From Alentia gelatinosa (Eukaryota > Annelida > Polychaeta > Phyllodocida > Polynoidae), in contig OX465584.1 of NCBI GenBank assembly GCA_950022655.1, positions 56,595,789-56,659,788 of the forward strand: a DNA stretch of 64,000 nt. Direction: 5' to 3'. How positions within the stretch are numbered: position 1 is the stretch's first letter; each line of letters starts with the position of its first letter. Below, piece after piece: positions 23,701 to 35,550 of this stretch. Below the pieces are notes generated by a model. That model was not told where the DNA came from and did no database searches. It was given only the letters and a program-made list of their open reading frames with translations. The position numbers and the translations under genes are program-made.

Positions 23701-25139
23701 TCGGACAATGATAACAGTGAGAAAACGGGATAGTATTTGAACAATACGAATCATCAAGCCCCATAGATAAAGACTGAAAAGGCTTCCCTGGAGGGGAGGG
23801 TTGAGGGCAGAGGACGTAGACGTGGTACAAAGAAAACGGAGAAAAGAAAGATAGTTAAGGATGTGAAGGGTGGGGTAAAACTGGCGCATGCCGATACGGC
23901 TCACTGCCTCAAGGGTCCCTCCCCGAGGTTGTTGGAGAAGAAAGGAGAGGGGAGGCGAAGGTTAAAAGACTGCATCGTTGACTCCAAATTAATAGATTAA
24001 GCAAACTGGGCAAGACAAAAGTCCATTGGTCCGGCGAGCAGATTTATGGCCCACTGAAGCCGGTTTTCAACTCAGCCCCTCTCCTCCATTATTCCTGAGA
24101 GGGGCATTCAGTGCGGGGTGAACGTCTGAGATTTGATCCAATCAGCGTGCTCCATTCTCGACGTAATTGTGGGCGCGGGACTGCTGCGGCCAGGGAAGAA
24201 GAAAAGAGGAGGGGGCGGCAACGAGGACTGGGGTAGGGTGGGGTTAGGGGGATGACAAAGCAGACCCAAGCCCGTCATTACTGCCACGAACGATCTATCC
24301 CAGTATCGCTAACAACTAGAAACCCCCTTCCTTCCTCCGTCCCACCCACACAGTGTTCTCTCTCCCTTCCTTCCTCCTTTCCACCCCACACAGTGTTTTC
24401 ACCCCTCAATTTACCCTCCATGTCCCTCAAATTGCATCCTCATGCATAGCCCTCTCCCCTGTTCCCAACATTGTGGCTTTACTTAAAGTCAATCCCCTGA
24501 CAATGTATACACTCCAATGAGATGTTTTATTTTTTTCAATCCAACCTGCTTGGGGTGGGTGGTGGAAGAGAGAGGATATACCGGTAGACGATCTCTAAAA
24601 TCAATACCGGGGATGAAAACCCGGATGAAATCGCCAAAAATCACCCCCGCTTTGCGTCTGTCGGGCGTCTATCGGGCGTCTATCGGGCGTTTGTCTTGAG
24701 AAGCCGCCGAATGACTACTTCCGGGTGTCGGCGCGCGACCAAAATGGCGGCTAGTTGGCAGGCTAGCTGCGGGGTGAGGGTATGTGTGTGGGGGTGGGAG
24801 ACGGGCATCGGGGGCTTTAGTTGTGTTGAAGGGTTGGTGATGGTTGGGTCGGGGTCGCATTCCCAACGTCCGCTTTCTTTTAATGTCGCTTCCCTCGACA
24901 ACCAGCCGACCGCAACGCTCGAGTATCGCCCGGGGAAAAGCTGCATTAGCGACCGCCGACCCTCCTCACCGTGTTCCGCCCGACCCCCGCCCCCAGCACA
25001 CACACCCCCGACGAGCAGTCCCCGTCTGCCCCACCCCTCACCCCGAGCAGCTCACACACATCATATGTACGGTCACACAGTAACAGGACCGTGTTCACTT
25101 TCCCCACGTAAGGCGTAAGTCGTGCGGGACACTCGGGTA
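23701..25139. other. Non-coding block
   Basis: Contains a TTCCTTCCTCC-rich near-duplicate around 24330-24400, the 11-bp array at 24654, and an adjacent ETS site (ACTTCCGGG near 24717) and YY1-like AAAATGGCGGC near 24739. No exon recognised. Confidence 0.4.
24654..24696. repeat. 11-bp tandem repeat, 4 copies
   Basis: GCGTCTATCGG-type units start at 24654, 24665, 24676 and 24687. The array ends 20-45 bp before an ETS and a YY1-like site. Confidence 0.85.
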
Positions 25140-25610
25140 TGGTATGTTTATCTCACCCCTGGATTTAATGTCCATAGGTTGAATATTGGGAACTTTGAAG
25201 ACGCTTTTTCTTTGAAAAATAGTTTTAAAAAATTTGCGAATTCCCCCCCCCCCCCCCCCGAAAAATAAACGGCCTCCACACACCCCAAGGGGAAGGGGAG
25301 CCCGACAATTTGAAGAAAGAATTTTTTCACTCTGAATATTGGGAACTCGTTCTCCCTGCCCCTATAAGTATTGCAGTCCGTTCTCCATGGCCTATATCCT
25401 GTGTGTTGTCCATTCTTTGATGTGTGCAGGGGTGAGATAAATACAGAAAGCAACTCGTTTTGGCCAAAGTAGTTGTTCGTCAACTCGTTTGAATGCTATG
25501 TGATATTCACTCGGCGGTAGCCTCGTTCATATTACACTGCATCAAACTCGTGGAGAACGACGACTTTGACCAAAACTTGTTGGTTTCTTCCTTGTTGTCC
25601 TGTATGCTAT
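25140..25610. mobile_element. TIR family A, copy 2 (full)
   Basis: The left end GTTTATCTCACCCCTGG at about 25146 is mirrored by CAGGGGTGAGATAAATAC at about 25428-25445. The interior carries TATTGGGAACTCGTTCTCC, TGCAGTCCGTTCTCCATGG and CTGTGTGTTGTCCATTCTT. Conserved sequence continues past the right TIR (CAACTCGTTTGAATGCTATG, CAAAACTTGTTGGTTTC), so the mobile unit may be larger than the TIR-bounded part. A C run (about 17) interrupts the left half. Non-autonomous. Confidence 0.75.
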
Positions 25611-26400
25611 ACGCTTTGCGGATCGCAGAATAGCAACCCGAGTTCGAAATCGTTGCTCAAATTTTTTTTTGCGAATCGCATCATATCTATGTCGCATGAA
25701 AATGTGGTGTTGTAAAAAGGAGTGATACAATGTGAATATAACAATACCACACTACATATATCGATATTATAGGAGCCATGCCTTTCCCACATTTCTAGGA
25801 GCAATGTATCCTAGAGAGACTGAGAAAACATGGAAAACACATCCTTATTGTGTATGTACATATGCATGCATGTATGTACGTATGTGGAGGAGCGGAGACT
25901 TCGTAGGCTCATAAGCATGCACAAGCAACTCCACTGCAATTCAGTATATTTTTCATGTATAATTTACCACCTCAGAGAGACTGAGAAAATGTGGAAAACA
26001 CGGACACTGCGCATGCGCACACCGCACGCACCGCCAGCGCGACTCTGCCGCCAATCGATCAGAACAAATCATTTTAACCCAGCCCGACGTCCGTACCGAT
26101 AGCCCCGCCAACTCTGCCGGGCGGGCTTACCGCCTCAACGCCATAATGATTTCAGCTTTGTTCGCCCAATAACCCCCACCCCGTTCTCATCATCCCGCCG
26201 CCGCCGCCGCCGCCGCCGCACCCTCCGCTTTATTTTCTTTCTTCTGTAAGCGACTTCACCGGTGTGTGTGTGTCTCTCTCTGAGTTGACGTTTTTTTCCC
26301 CGCAGTTCCCTTTCAGAAATTGGGATTTGGATTCAGAAAGTCCGCACTGAGCCAACACTGTGTGGGGCTTCAGAGGAGGATGTTCACATGCTACAATGGG
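25610..26400. other. Non-coding block with partial family B matches
   Basis: CTAGAGAGACTGAGAAAACATGG near 25811 and CAGAGAGACTGAGAAAATGTGG near 25973 are family B fragments. A perfect NRF1 palindrome GCGCATGCGC lies at 26009-26018. A (CCG)n tract lies at 26195-26219. Confidence 0.5.
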
Positions 26401-26404
26401 CGCC

Positions 26405-26740
26405 GAGCACGCCCGAGCGGCTCCGAGCTGCTCCGAGTGATTAATTAAAGGCTCTTCTTAATCAACGGCCATTCAAGCCATAACATAGCGACTGCGCTGC
26501 GAGCAAAACGTGCCGCGGGAACTATTACCGCAACCCCCCCGCCCGCCACACACACCGCCACCATACACGAGCGAAGGAGCAGCTCGCACCATTGACGAGC
26601 AGCTCTTGAAGCTTTCTTTCCACGCGCTTATTTTGTCTTTGGGGGCGGTTTAATTGTCAGTGAAGGCATCCTGCTGTTGATCCAGCCATGAGAGCTGCTC
26701 GGGAGCCGCTGGGAGCTGCTCCGAGTGCTCAGAATGATCC
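26405..26740. promoter_or_regulatory. Densest GAGCWGCTC motif cluster
   Basis: Three groups. GAG triplets occur at 26405, 26415, 26425 and 26435 (exact 10-bp steps, GAGCGGCTCC then GAGCTGCTCC). Exact GAGCAGCTC occurs at 26577 and 26597 (20 bp). GAGCTGCTC at 26692 is followed by GAGCCGCTG at 26703, GAGCTGCTC at 26713 and GAGTGCTC at 26723 (11, 10, 10). Five exact cores fall within 300 bp. The intervening DNA differs, so this is not a simple tandem duplication. Confidence 0.55.
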
Positions 26741-29599
26741 CACAGTGGCACTGTTGTCTTAGCCATGAAAGCACGCGCCCTGAACTGCTTTTAAGTCTGC
26801 CCACAAACACCCCTTAAAAGGGAATCCTGCCCCGTTTCCTTCAGTGACTTCGTAGGCTCATTAAACCCTACCCCCTCTTTATCGCCAAACATAATTAGAT
26901 CCGCAAACAAAATCCACAATGCGGGCCGCAATTGAATGAAATCAATGTCAACCGGGGCAAGGATTTACAGTCCCTAATGAAGTATTTGAATCCGCTTAAT
27001 CTGTGCTCGTGATAATCTCTCCCCGCTTCCTCCTCAAGGATTATCCCCCGAAATCTTACATTCATCCTGCTCAGAAGGAACACAGGGAAGCCACACAAAA
27101 TGAACCGACAAAAGAAATCCAACTTCTCAGTGTCGTCGCAAACCAGATGGATATTAACAATTATTGACTGTCGCGGAGCCACCTTTTAGAAGGCATTGAA
27201 TTCAACAAGCAAGGATGCCGAGGACAGTGAATTGATGGCTGTTTACCTGCATGCTTCTGGTGTAATCCTGATGAAGTGGCGCGGGGAAGAAATAACCACA
27301 AGTCCACATGTCCTCGTTCTTGTTCAACAATAGTGTGCATTGGGAGCTACTCTGAGCTTCTCATAAAACGTAGCGCTATCGAACGATATCACGCGACCTC
27401 TAAACTTGCTTATGTAATGCGACAAGTCAGCAGACCCTGGTATACTTCTCTAAACGTCCGCTATAGAACACAACAAAAATAATACGCCTCTCATTTAAAA
27501 CAGCCTTCACACAACCTCCCTGCACGAAGAATCCGCTCCAGATAGTTTCCATTTTCTATAACAAACAGAAGTATTTTCTCTATTTTCAATACATCCTAGG
27601 GGCTTTAAGGATGTTCGAGCTATTGTTTTATACCAGTTTCACCAATATAGAATACGGAGGTAGGCCCTTGATGGACCGTGGAGGTAATATATACAGTCAT
27701 ATCTCCGTGTGTGTGGATGCTCTACCCGGATGTGGCCACGCACTGTTGTGTTCTGCTCGCCACAGAGGGGATTCCCCGCTTTTCTCAGCGCCAGATACTT
27801 ATATTTAAATACCTTTGGAGCACAGCTGAGGAAGGAATCTTTCTTAGAAAACAGACGAAAGACTCCACATTCTTCCATCTGACTGGGACTCTTCACTTCT
27901 CCCATTACTAGAATAATAGAACCTGAGTCAGATCCGCAATAATGTCCAATAATGTCAGCTAGCAGACGACTTTTATCCCGTCATTCAATTCCTGATAGAG
28001 GAAGACGGGATGGATATAGTCGGCCGACATGATCTAATTTCAATGAAAAAATTCATAGAAATTGCCCCAGATGATGTTAGAATAGTCTAACCCTGTTGTA
28101 AGCTAAGAGTATAGTATATTTGTTATTGTAAGAATAGACAAGGCTGATGTCAGGATCGCAGTTAAAATGAAAACGCAATTGTCAGATGACCTCATTACAG
28201 GACCTAATTTCTTGTTCAGTACCAGCCGTCGGCAAAATCACACGAGAGGTTACGCAAGCCATGAGCTCCCTGATTGAGTGCTTTGTCTTGATTTCCGGCG
28301 AGCAGTCTCCAATGATAAGCATCTGAGACAGTTGCTGCGACCCAGGCACTTGACACTTCCGGTGCGACAGCCAATCCCTGAGGGTCTAACAAGCGGGCAC
28401 GGCGCTACTTGAGCTAAAACCTTTGGCTCACCTTGCAGGCAAAGAAACGCCACTTGTGACTGGCCACCGGTTCTTGTCCATTTTGTTTTCAGTGGAGAGG
28501 ATTCTAAGAGCAGGGGAAGGGGTCGGGGAGTGAGAGTGAGGGGTTGGTGGGGGACACTTGAAACCGACCCGTTGGCCAGCCGGCGTTCCTCCGCCTGCTA
28601 GTGGCGCTCCTAGCGGAGAGAGCCCGTGGCGCTGGTGACTGACATAAGCAGCCGGCCTAATGGTCGGGTAACGCCAACGTGCCGGAGACCAGCGGCTAAA
28701 TGAAGCACATTGTTTGTGCATCTGGCGTTAAAACAAAGGGGGGCTAATGCAGTGAGGGCAGCTGCCACCAGGGGGCTGGGACGCAGCTTGTCAAGCCCTT
28801 CTCCAAACAGAGGCTATGGCATGGCTTCAGAAAGAAGAGATTGGACCAGAGAGAGGCATCAATGAGTACAGAAAATGGACTAACTGCGTATTATTACATA
28901 GCAGCTTTCCACTTGCCAACTGCTCATTAGTTAGCATCCTAATGAACATCCTAAATTAAGACGATTGTATCATTACAAAAGACCTTCTTCAAATAATTCC
29001 TCCCCGAAACTTCTATCGGAGTCTATGTCAGCCTAGAGTTCAAAGAGATAGTTCTGGCAACGCCTTTTGTAGTCCAAAGTTGTCAGTGCAGAGTTAAAGA
29101 ACGCCATGCTGCGGAACTCATGCACACAGACGACTTTTGGATCCAATTTTGGCGCGAAATAGTTGCGGACATGGCAGAGGACGCGCTGACTTCACGGTGG
29201 GACAATTAGCGGCCAGTGGCTTCGTCAAGATGGCCACCGTAATAACGGGTAGCGCGGCCGGGTGCGTTTGTCGCCCTGATTGGCCTGGTTTACCGCACGG
29301 TGGCGCCTGTGGTATTGTAATGGCGTCCATTCTCGCAGCTTTAATGACCGGTCTGTTGAGGAAGCCGACTTTGATTGCTGTGTAAGTTGCACCTTTATCC
29401 CCTGTGAGTGAACCGCAGACACAGGGACGACTGGAGGCGTCTAAGTTCAGTCTTTGTACCATGGAGAAAGTCACTCTTCCTCCATTTGGCGATGATATGA
29501 AGAACAGAATGTCGTCTGCTTTTCAAGAAGCCTACCTTACTTTGATCACGCATCTCTGGCAAATGAAAGAACACGTTCAGGAAGTGCTCAAACCAAGAC
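26741..29599. other. Non-coding block, candidate conserved region at 26.88-27.33 kb
   Basis: 26880-27330 is free of simple repeats and dense in homeodomain (TAATTAG, TTAATC), GATTA-type, Sox-type (AACAATTATTGA) and Runx-type (AACCACA) words. GAGCTACTCT and GAGCTTCTCA sit 10 bp apart at 27344 and 27354. A CTCF core lies at 28765. No exon recognised. Confidence 0.4.
28765..28778 (+). promoter_or_regulatory. CTCF-like site
   Basis: CCACCAGGGGGCTG is a strong core on the plus strand. Confidence 0.6.
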
Positions 29600-29601
29600 G
29601 C

Positions 29602-29758
29602 AATAATGCACCTATGAAAATAATACCAGAAAACCTTTCATAGGCGTATTTTTAAATGTTGTATTTCTCACTGTTTGACGTAATAATGCACTTATAAAAA
29701 TAATACCAGGAAACCTGTCATAAGCGTATTGTTATGTGTTGATTTTCTCACTGTTTGG
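29602..29758. repeat. 80-bp tandem duplication
   Basis: AATAATGCACCTAT at 29602 and AATAATGCACTTAT at 29682 each begin a unit running through AAAATAATACCAG, AAACCT-TCATA-GCGTATT and TCTCACTGTTTG. The copies are clearly diverged. Confidence 0.85.
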
Positions 29759-30470
29759 TCCTGCTATAAACTGATCAGTTTCCGATCGGGAATTTGAAAA
29801 CCATTTTAAGGCGAATTTTTATCCTTCAAGCCATCTGAGTATAAGAAATCATATCCCAAGTATAAATATCAGAATATAATATGAACTATTCTAGGTCTAT
29901 ACCTTTCTTAATATCCGCGAAAACACGTATATGTACACGTTAAGACGCATTTGATTTGTTATTCCAACCTTCTTCTCTCTTTTATTTAGTGCTTTCTTAT
30001 ACGGATCCAGGCTTTGACTAACTGATCGCCACGGCTTGTGAACAGACCAGGGCATTGGCTGGTTACAAAAGGATGAGGGGAGGGTTGAGATGGGTGGGGG
30101 TAGGAGGGCAGCCACACATGGTATCGTCTTCCATAGCCTGGCGCCGCCACACCACGACACTCACACCTTTCTCACTCAGCGCGTGCCAAGAAACCAGGTA
30201 ACTCTTCACAGGGCGCGAACTTTTGTCCTCACCACGTACTTTGTTACACTTACTGAGGGCTGCCAAGAATGCCGCCTTTATCAGGAACAGAGAGAAGGGG
30301 TGGGATGCTGCACGATATGTGCTTTAATTCTACTCCACCATGGAAGAATGTAGTACACCGTTCACTTGAGTTTAGCAGCAACAAATAAGAAATCTCATTT
30401 GAATAACACTCTCTCCCGGTTGCACTAGGGATACGAAGAAAGTAGTCCCTAGCGCTGAGTAAGAATAGGG

Positions 30471-30702
30471 AATTATCCGATTACTTACCTTGGTAGAAGT
30501 ATGAAGGAGAATTAAGAATCTTGCGAGCCTAGGGACACTTCTGAGTGCCCTAGTGCCCTAGGGTAACAGGGCACTCAGAAGTGTGCCTAGGCTCGCAAGA
30601 AACTTAATTCTCCTTCATAACAAGGCACTCAGAAGTGTCCCTAGGCTCGCAAGAACCTTAATTCTCCTCCATACTTCTACCAAGGTAAGTAATCGGATAA
30701 TT
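30471..30702. mobile_element. Compound foldback element
   Basis: The left end AATTATCCGATTACTTACCT (30471) and the right end AGGTAAGTAATCGGATAATT (30683-30702) are perfect inverted copies. The arms continue through TTGGTAGAAGTATG, GGAGAATTAAG, CTTGCGAGCCTAGG and ACACTTCTGAGTGCCCT. The inner right arm is present twice (about 30567-30620 and 30624-30673), so the element has an extra duplicated arm. A 12-base direct repeat ATCTCATTTGAA flanks it at about 30391 and 30719. Non-coding. Confidence 0.85.
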
Positions 30703-31574
30703 ACCTAGTAACAGGGATATCTCATTTGAACCATGGGGTAATGTGAATAGTCACTGTTGTGTTTGTATTTTGCAGACGAGGAGGGAATTAATATCAGATT
30801 GTATATCTATAAGGGAAGTAGTTAAGTGAACACTCTAAGAATCCTTCTGCGGAAGCCAGAAGACAATCATCCTCCGCAGACATGGGTAGCGGTGGAGTAC
30901 AGAACGCTGCCAGCTGGCTCCATCTTTAACACCTCCCCGCGCGGCTACCGACAATATCCAGAGACAAAATGTCTGACACTTTTATAAATAACTCCTTAAC
31001 CGTTGAACATTTCCGGTCGCAAAGCCTCATGGATATCCTCAGGGGTCCATCAAACAAATCTCCTTGAAATTTTACCGGCAATGATGGTTAAAAAAGACAA
31101 CCACATCGGTTTGATTTTGCAGAAGGAATCGTGATTTTTGGCGGGAAGAGTTAAAACTTAAGGCACGGGGGTGTTTCAGACGCTGATCGGCGGCACCAGT
31201 GCAGGGCTGGATGCGCGCCAACAGTTTCGCTTTCAAAGGTCAAGCGAAGCACCTTCTTGGCTTTTGTTCCCCACATCGATTGTTTTATTTCTCCTCCACA
31301 GACTGTTTTTCCCCTGGAGCAGAGACAAAGCGATTCTTGGCTGACTGCTGGAGTGGAAACGGCAGAAAGAGAGCGTACTATATCTGCACCGTACTCGTAG
31401 AGGAAAGCTGCCAGCACCAGTTCCCCGCGCCTATAGACCGACCTTCACTTCATATAATCTCATATCATTGTTCACTGTAAATAAGCTCCTCTTTTTATGC
31501 CACCAAGCCGAATATATTACGCAGGAAACGGTGAAACACCTAGTATTTATAGGCTACCTGATGATATAAGTGAG
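30703..31574. other. Non-coding block
   Basis: No exon, RNA gene or repeat is recognised beyond short AT-rich tracts. Confidence 0.4.
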
Positions 31575-31765
31575 GCATACATGTATTTATCTCACCCCTG
31601 GTATTTTTTTCCACATAAACTCGACATTGGGAACTCATAGTCAATGCCCATGGAGTATTTGGAAAAAAATACCCATTGGGAGGTTATGTCACAAATGGTA
31701 GCCAATTAGTCACACTTTGAACACCTTGTGAATAACTACGCGATTCAAACTCGATGGAATACAAT
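31575..31765. mobile_element. TIR family A, copy 3 (partial)
   Basis: GTATTTATCTCACCCCTGG, then GACATTGGGAACTCATAG, AATGCCCATGGAGTAT, AAAATACCCATTGGG and TATGTCACAAATGGTAGCCA. Very similar to 57940-58060. The right TIR is not obvious. Confidence 0.75.
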
Positions 31766-32438
31766 CTCTCACCGTAAACTTTCACAGGTTTCCTTTATAG
31801 AAGTGATACTTACGCATTGTCTTCTTTGTAAAATGGATAAATCAAAAACATAACCAATAAATCTGTGGGCGTCGCAGGGTAAATAGCATTTCTTTTCTTT
31901 ATGAAAAATGAGAATTACACTAGTTCTGCGTTTAGCAGGTCTTCTACTGTTGCATTGCCGTATCAGATGTAGCATACAAGTTTGCAATACCAAGTCATAC
32001 GATAGACATGGCATTCCCCATGATATCTATTCTGAAATGCTCATCTATTCAGTTGTGGCTGAGACTCATCTTTCAAAAACGACAAAGATAAGGCTAATAT
32101 AGGGGAGATATCCATATATTCGCCTCTTCTATGAGGTCATTACACATTTTATATTTCATCAATTTCTATAAAATGATAATATTCCAAAGATGACTCATTG
32201 AAAACAGTTCAGGAATGAACATTAAGTTCATCTCTTCTCAGGAAGCGATAGAATATACCGAAACACTAAAAGCAGACGAAACTTTTCGAGGAGCGAAACT
32301 ATCTAGCGTCCGGTAGCTGGTAGCCGGTGTGTGGGGAGGCGGATTTCTCTTTGTCTGGCCGGTACCAGCGTGTTGCCATCATCAGGGAGGTTTGTTACCA
32401 GTCTACAGAACAGGCTTGATTAGGAGGGGTACCAGAAG

Positions 32439-32452
32439 GTTGCCATGGTAAC
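32439..32452. promoter_or_regulatory. Perfect RFX X-box
   Basis: GTTGCCATGGTAAC is the symmetric X-box recognised by RFX winged-helix factors (RFX2/3-type, ciliary and neuronal genes in animals). A second site, GTAGCCATGGCAAC, lies at 32735-32748. Confidence 0.55.
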
Positions 32453-32478
32453 CGCGTCCCACCAGCCTAATGAGCGTA

Positions 32479-32503
32479 GCCCCCTGTCGGCTGCAGGGGG
32501 CAG
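32479..32503. promoter_or_regulatory. Back-to-back CTCF-like pair
   Basis: GCCCCCTGTCGGC (minus-strand core, 32479-32491) shares a base with CTGCAGGGGGCAG (plus-strand core, 32491-32503). The minus-strand half is weaker. Confidence 0.4.
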
Positions 32504-33111
32504 CGAGTCTCCGGGACAGAGGGGGGTGTTCTTGTAGGGGGGTGGGGGTGTATAGCGATGTGGGGCGGGGTTACAAGGGAATGTAGGTTACCGGTGCCTC
32601 CTGGTTCTGCAAGGCTTGACCACTCACCAGCTCCATCACTCTCCAAGCAGAACTCTCCAGCGGTCAGTACGGACACGCGCCCCATGACCTCGCGCGTGAA
32701 ATGCCAATGCTTGAAGAGTGCAAGTTGACCGCTGGTAGCCATGGCAACTAACTGACTTATCTCCCAGCATGTCGACCCATACGAGAAATATGATTGTAGA
32801 ACCAGCTATGAGTGTGTGTATACTTCGATGCGTAGGTTAGTAGTTAGCAGTAACATCCCTACGCAGATTCTACACCTTACAGGTACCTCAACTGAAGATA
32901 CCTTAGAGAGTATCTTATCCTGTTCCTTTAACACAGGTGAGGAACATAATGAAGACACAAACCAGACATAAAACAAAGAGAAGGGGCCTGCACCCACTCT
33001 CCACCCTGTAGCCACGTGATGGTAGGTAGACTACCTCGTGGGGGGTCCCGCATCACTAACTAACACACAACTTGAATATGCGTCCCAACTGCTCGGCCCT
33101 GTCTTACCTGC

Positions 33112-33190
33112 CCCACCTAGACTTGCTCAAATCTTTGATTATGAGCTTTCAGTGAATTATTAGAATAAATCAATATGAGATGCATTTCAC
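33112..33190. repeat. Repeat family C fragment
   Basis: TAGACTTGCTCAAATCTTTG, ATTATGAGC and TAGAATAAATC match the terminal part of family C in inverted orientation. Confidence 0.6.
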
Positions 33191-33253
33191 CATGTAAGCT
33201 TCCTATAGCTGGCCCAGGAATCTGTGTCATCTGTGAGGTGTAGGGTAGGCTGG

Positions 33254-33285
33254 GGGGGGGGGGGGGGGAGGGGGGGGGGGTAAGG
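33254..33285. repeat. Poly-G tract
   Basis: About 18 G, one A, then about 10 G. A possible G-quadruplex former or an assembly-prone site. Confidence 0.9.
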
Positions 33286-33562
33286 GAGCGGTGGCAGCAG
33301 GGGTGGGACGTAGGACACAGTGACTGAGGCCAGTCTATGCCCCACCCTGCCCGTCTCCTAGCATCCCCTCCACCTCACCTCTCCCCCGCCCGCCCGCCCG
33401 CCGGACGATGGCGGTCGTATCTCTGTAGTCAATTTGGAGGCGGACTGATGAGTGGCACCGCCGCACCACGCCGCTTACTGGAGTTGATGGGTGCCGGGAG
33501 GAGGCAGGAGGAGGCAGGTATTGTTTGCCCGGAGTGCCGGTAGAGGGAGCAGCTTCTGGGCG

Positions 33563-34312
33563 GCGGGCTGGTGGCTGGCCACTCTCCTAGCAGGGATCTT
33601 GCGTTCTGGCTTGTATCTCTGCACCGAGAGATTTGCTTCATGGTGGACAAGTCTTTTGATTTATAGGCCAGTCAGAGAAGGATACATACTGTAATGAACT
33701 TTATTCTCATTGTGTTTAATCATCATTTGATGAATGTTCATAATCAAAGACTTGAGCAAGTCTACGACCTGCCTACGACATATTCCGTCTCACATGCAAG
33801 GTTTTCCAATAACCTAAGTCTTAGCGCTTTAGGCAGCGTTTTGTGTCCTAAATGTTTATAAAAGTGAACATATTGCATGGTAAATGATTTACACTCATTT
33901 CTGTTATTTGCTTTGTCAAATCAGACATAGTATTTAGGGATTACTTTCTTCAGTGTTAAGCACCTCATGTGTTATTGGGTTTTGATTTGTTAACATAACA
34001 TATGTGTTCACTCGAAGGGGCAGTTTAATAAACAGTGGATTCACATTATAAAGTGATTTAAAGCTGCAAAGGAGACTGTTGGATTGTCTGTGAAGCTCCT
34101 ATAACAATTCCCATATCTCAGAAAACTCATAGTAACTGAGTTGTTTGAGTTTCATAACTTTTCACAGTTACCTTCTTTTGAATCTGAAATCTTTACTGGT
34201 CCCCATTGTCCTCAGTGGATACCCAGGGAACCAGCTGTGTAACGGGGCAGAGATGAGTAAGCGCGAGCGCCGCGAAAGATCTGCTGGGAGAGTGGTGGCT
34301 GGCGTCCACGAC
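33563..34312. mobile_element. TIR family F, copy 1, with nested family C
   Basis: The left end reads GGCCACTCTCCTAGCAGG...ATCTTGCG near 33576. The right end reads AAAGATCTGCTGGGAGAGTGG near 34276, inverted relative to it. The right 250 bp, reverse-complemented, matches 62796-62990 (CAGATCTTT, GCGCTTACT-ATCTCTGCCCC, AGCTGGTT-CCCTG-GTATCCACTGA). A family C segment (TATAGGCCAGTCAGAGAAGG to AGACTTGAGCAAGTCTA) is nested at about 33645-33768. Confidence 0.65.
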
Positions 34313-34920
34313 CCTTCCTAGAACAATTCGGAGGATAAATATAGCTGCTGACACCACCGCGCCGTTACCATGGCCACTGTTACTGTTGCCATGGTTGCTG
34401 CTGAAGCTGGTGCGCGGCTGGTATCATACAGGCCAGTTGTTGTGGTAGTTGTTCTTGCTTTGTTACAGTTTTTTTAGTCATGTATTATTGTTTTCTTTTT
34501 TCGTCACAAAGTTTTTATGTCCTGTCTGAATGGATTCTGTTCAGTGTCTGAGTCACCATATCTTTGTGGTTTTTCCACTTAAGTGCTGTTGTATCCCATT
34601 CGCTCAAAATCATCCCTCACTTCACTTACTCATTCACTCACTCACATTCATTGACTTGCACCTCCTCACTTAATCAAACAAATATTCTTTTAATAATTTT
34701 TTTTTCTCCAATGCCGAGACCATCTCCTTCACTTTAAATACATGTTATGGCTATCTACCGAAGAGAACAGCCACATCCACTACCTGCAATATGTTACTCC
34801 ACCCGCTTCCCTACCCCAGACACACCTGGCATCCTTCTAGGAGAACTACCAGAAGGGCAGGTGTAGAGGTTCCTAGAAGTCACAAGGGGTCTGATCCACC
34901 TGTGTAGGCAGGGGTTGTTG

Positions 34921-35030
34921 TGTGTGTACCCTGCCTCGTGGCAGCGGCGATTTGGCCATGTTGGTAGTAGGGGGTTATTGTCTGTGTACCCTGCCTCGTG
35001 GCAGCGGCGATTTGGCCATGTTGATAGTAG
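34921..35030. repeat. 60-bp tandem duplication
   Basis: GTGTACCCTGCCTCGTGGCA followed by GCGGCGATTTGGCCATGTTG occurs twice, 60 bp apart, almost without change. Recent duplication. Confidence 0.92.
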
Positions 35031-35535
35031 GGGGTGGTCGGTGCGGGTTTGTTTCTGCTCCGATACTTTGAAAGTTCTCTGACGGCGAGTCTTAACTCAC
35101 TCCAGAACCCGGAAAACCCGCACGGCTTGGATGGAGCCCGTAGTGACTACACACGACGTGGGTAAAGAGCCACTCAATGGCAATACGCGAGCAGCTCCCA
35201 TCATCTGCCCACACAGACACACACCACAAGCACCCATACCCTCCCTCCCCCTCACACACACACACACACCCACACACGTGGTGGCATTAGTAGCAACAGG
35301 CCACAAGGCAGCCCCACCCTACCACCACCACCCCACACACGCTCAGCCCTGGCCTCCGACCGTCGCCCATCCTCTATATTTAGTATTGCTTTGTAGCCAT
35401 TGGTAATTCGAGCCAATTCTGACCAGGATAATGTCTCCTGGCCCCCCTGCTTTGCCCCACCACACCCCACTCCCTCCCCTCCTCCTCCTCCTACTCCTCC
35501 TCTCCCCCACCTCCTGTTGCCAGCGTGGAAACAGT

Positions 35536-35550
35536 GCTGCCCTCTGTAGG
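35536..35550 (-). promoter_or_regulatory. CTCF-like site
   Basis: GCTGCCCTCTGTAGG is the complement of CCTACAGAGGGCAGC, a good core on the minus strand. Confidence 0.55.

Larger units (their letters stand above)
31766..33110. other. Non-coding block
   Basis: Contains two RFX X-box-like sites (32439, 32735) and a convergent CTCF-like pair at 32479-32503. The rest is AT-rich with no recognised exon. Confidence 0.4.
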
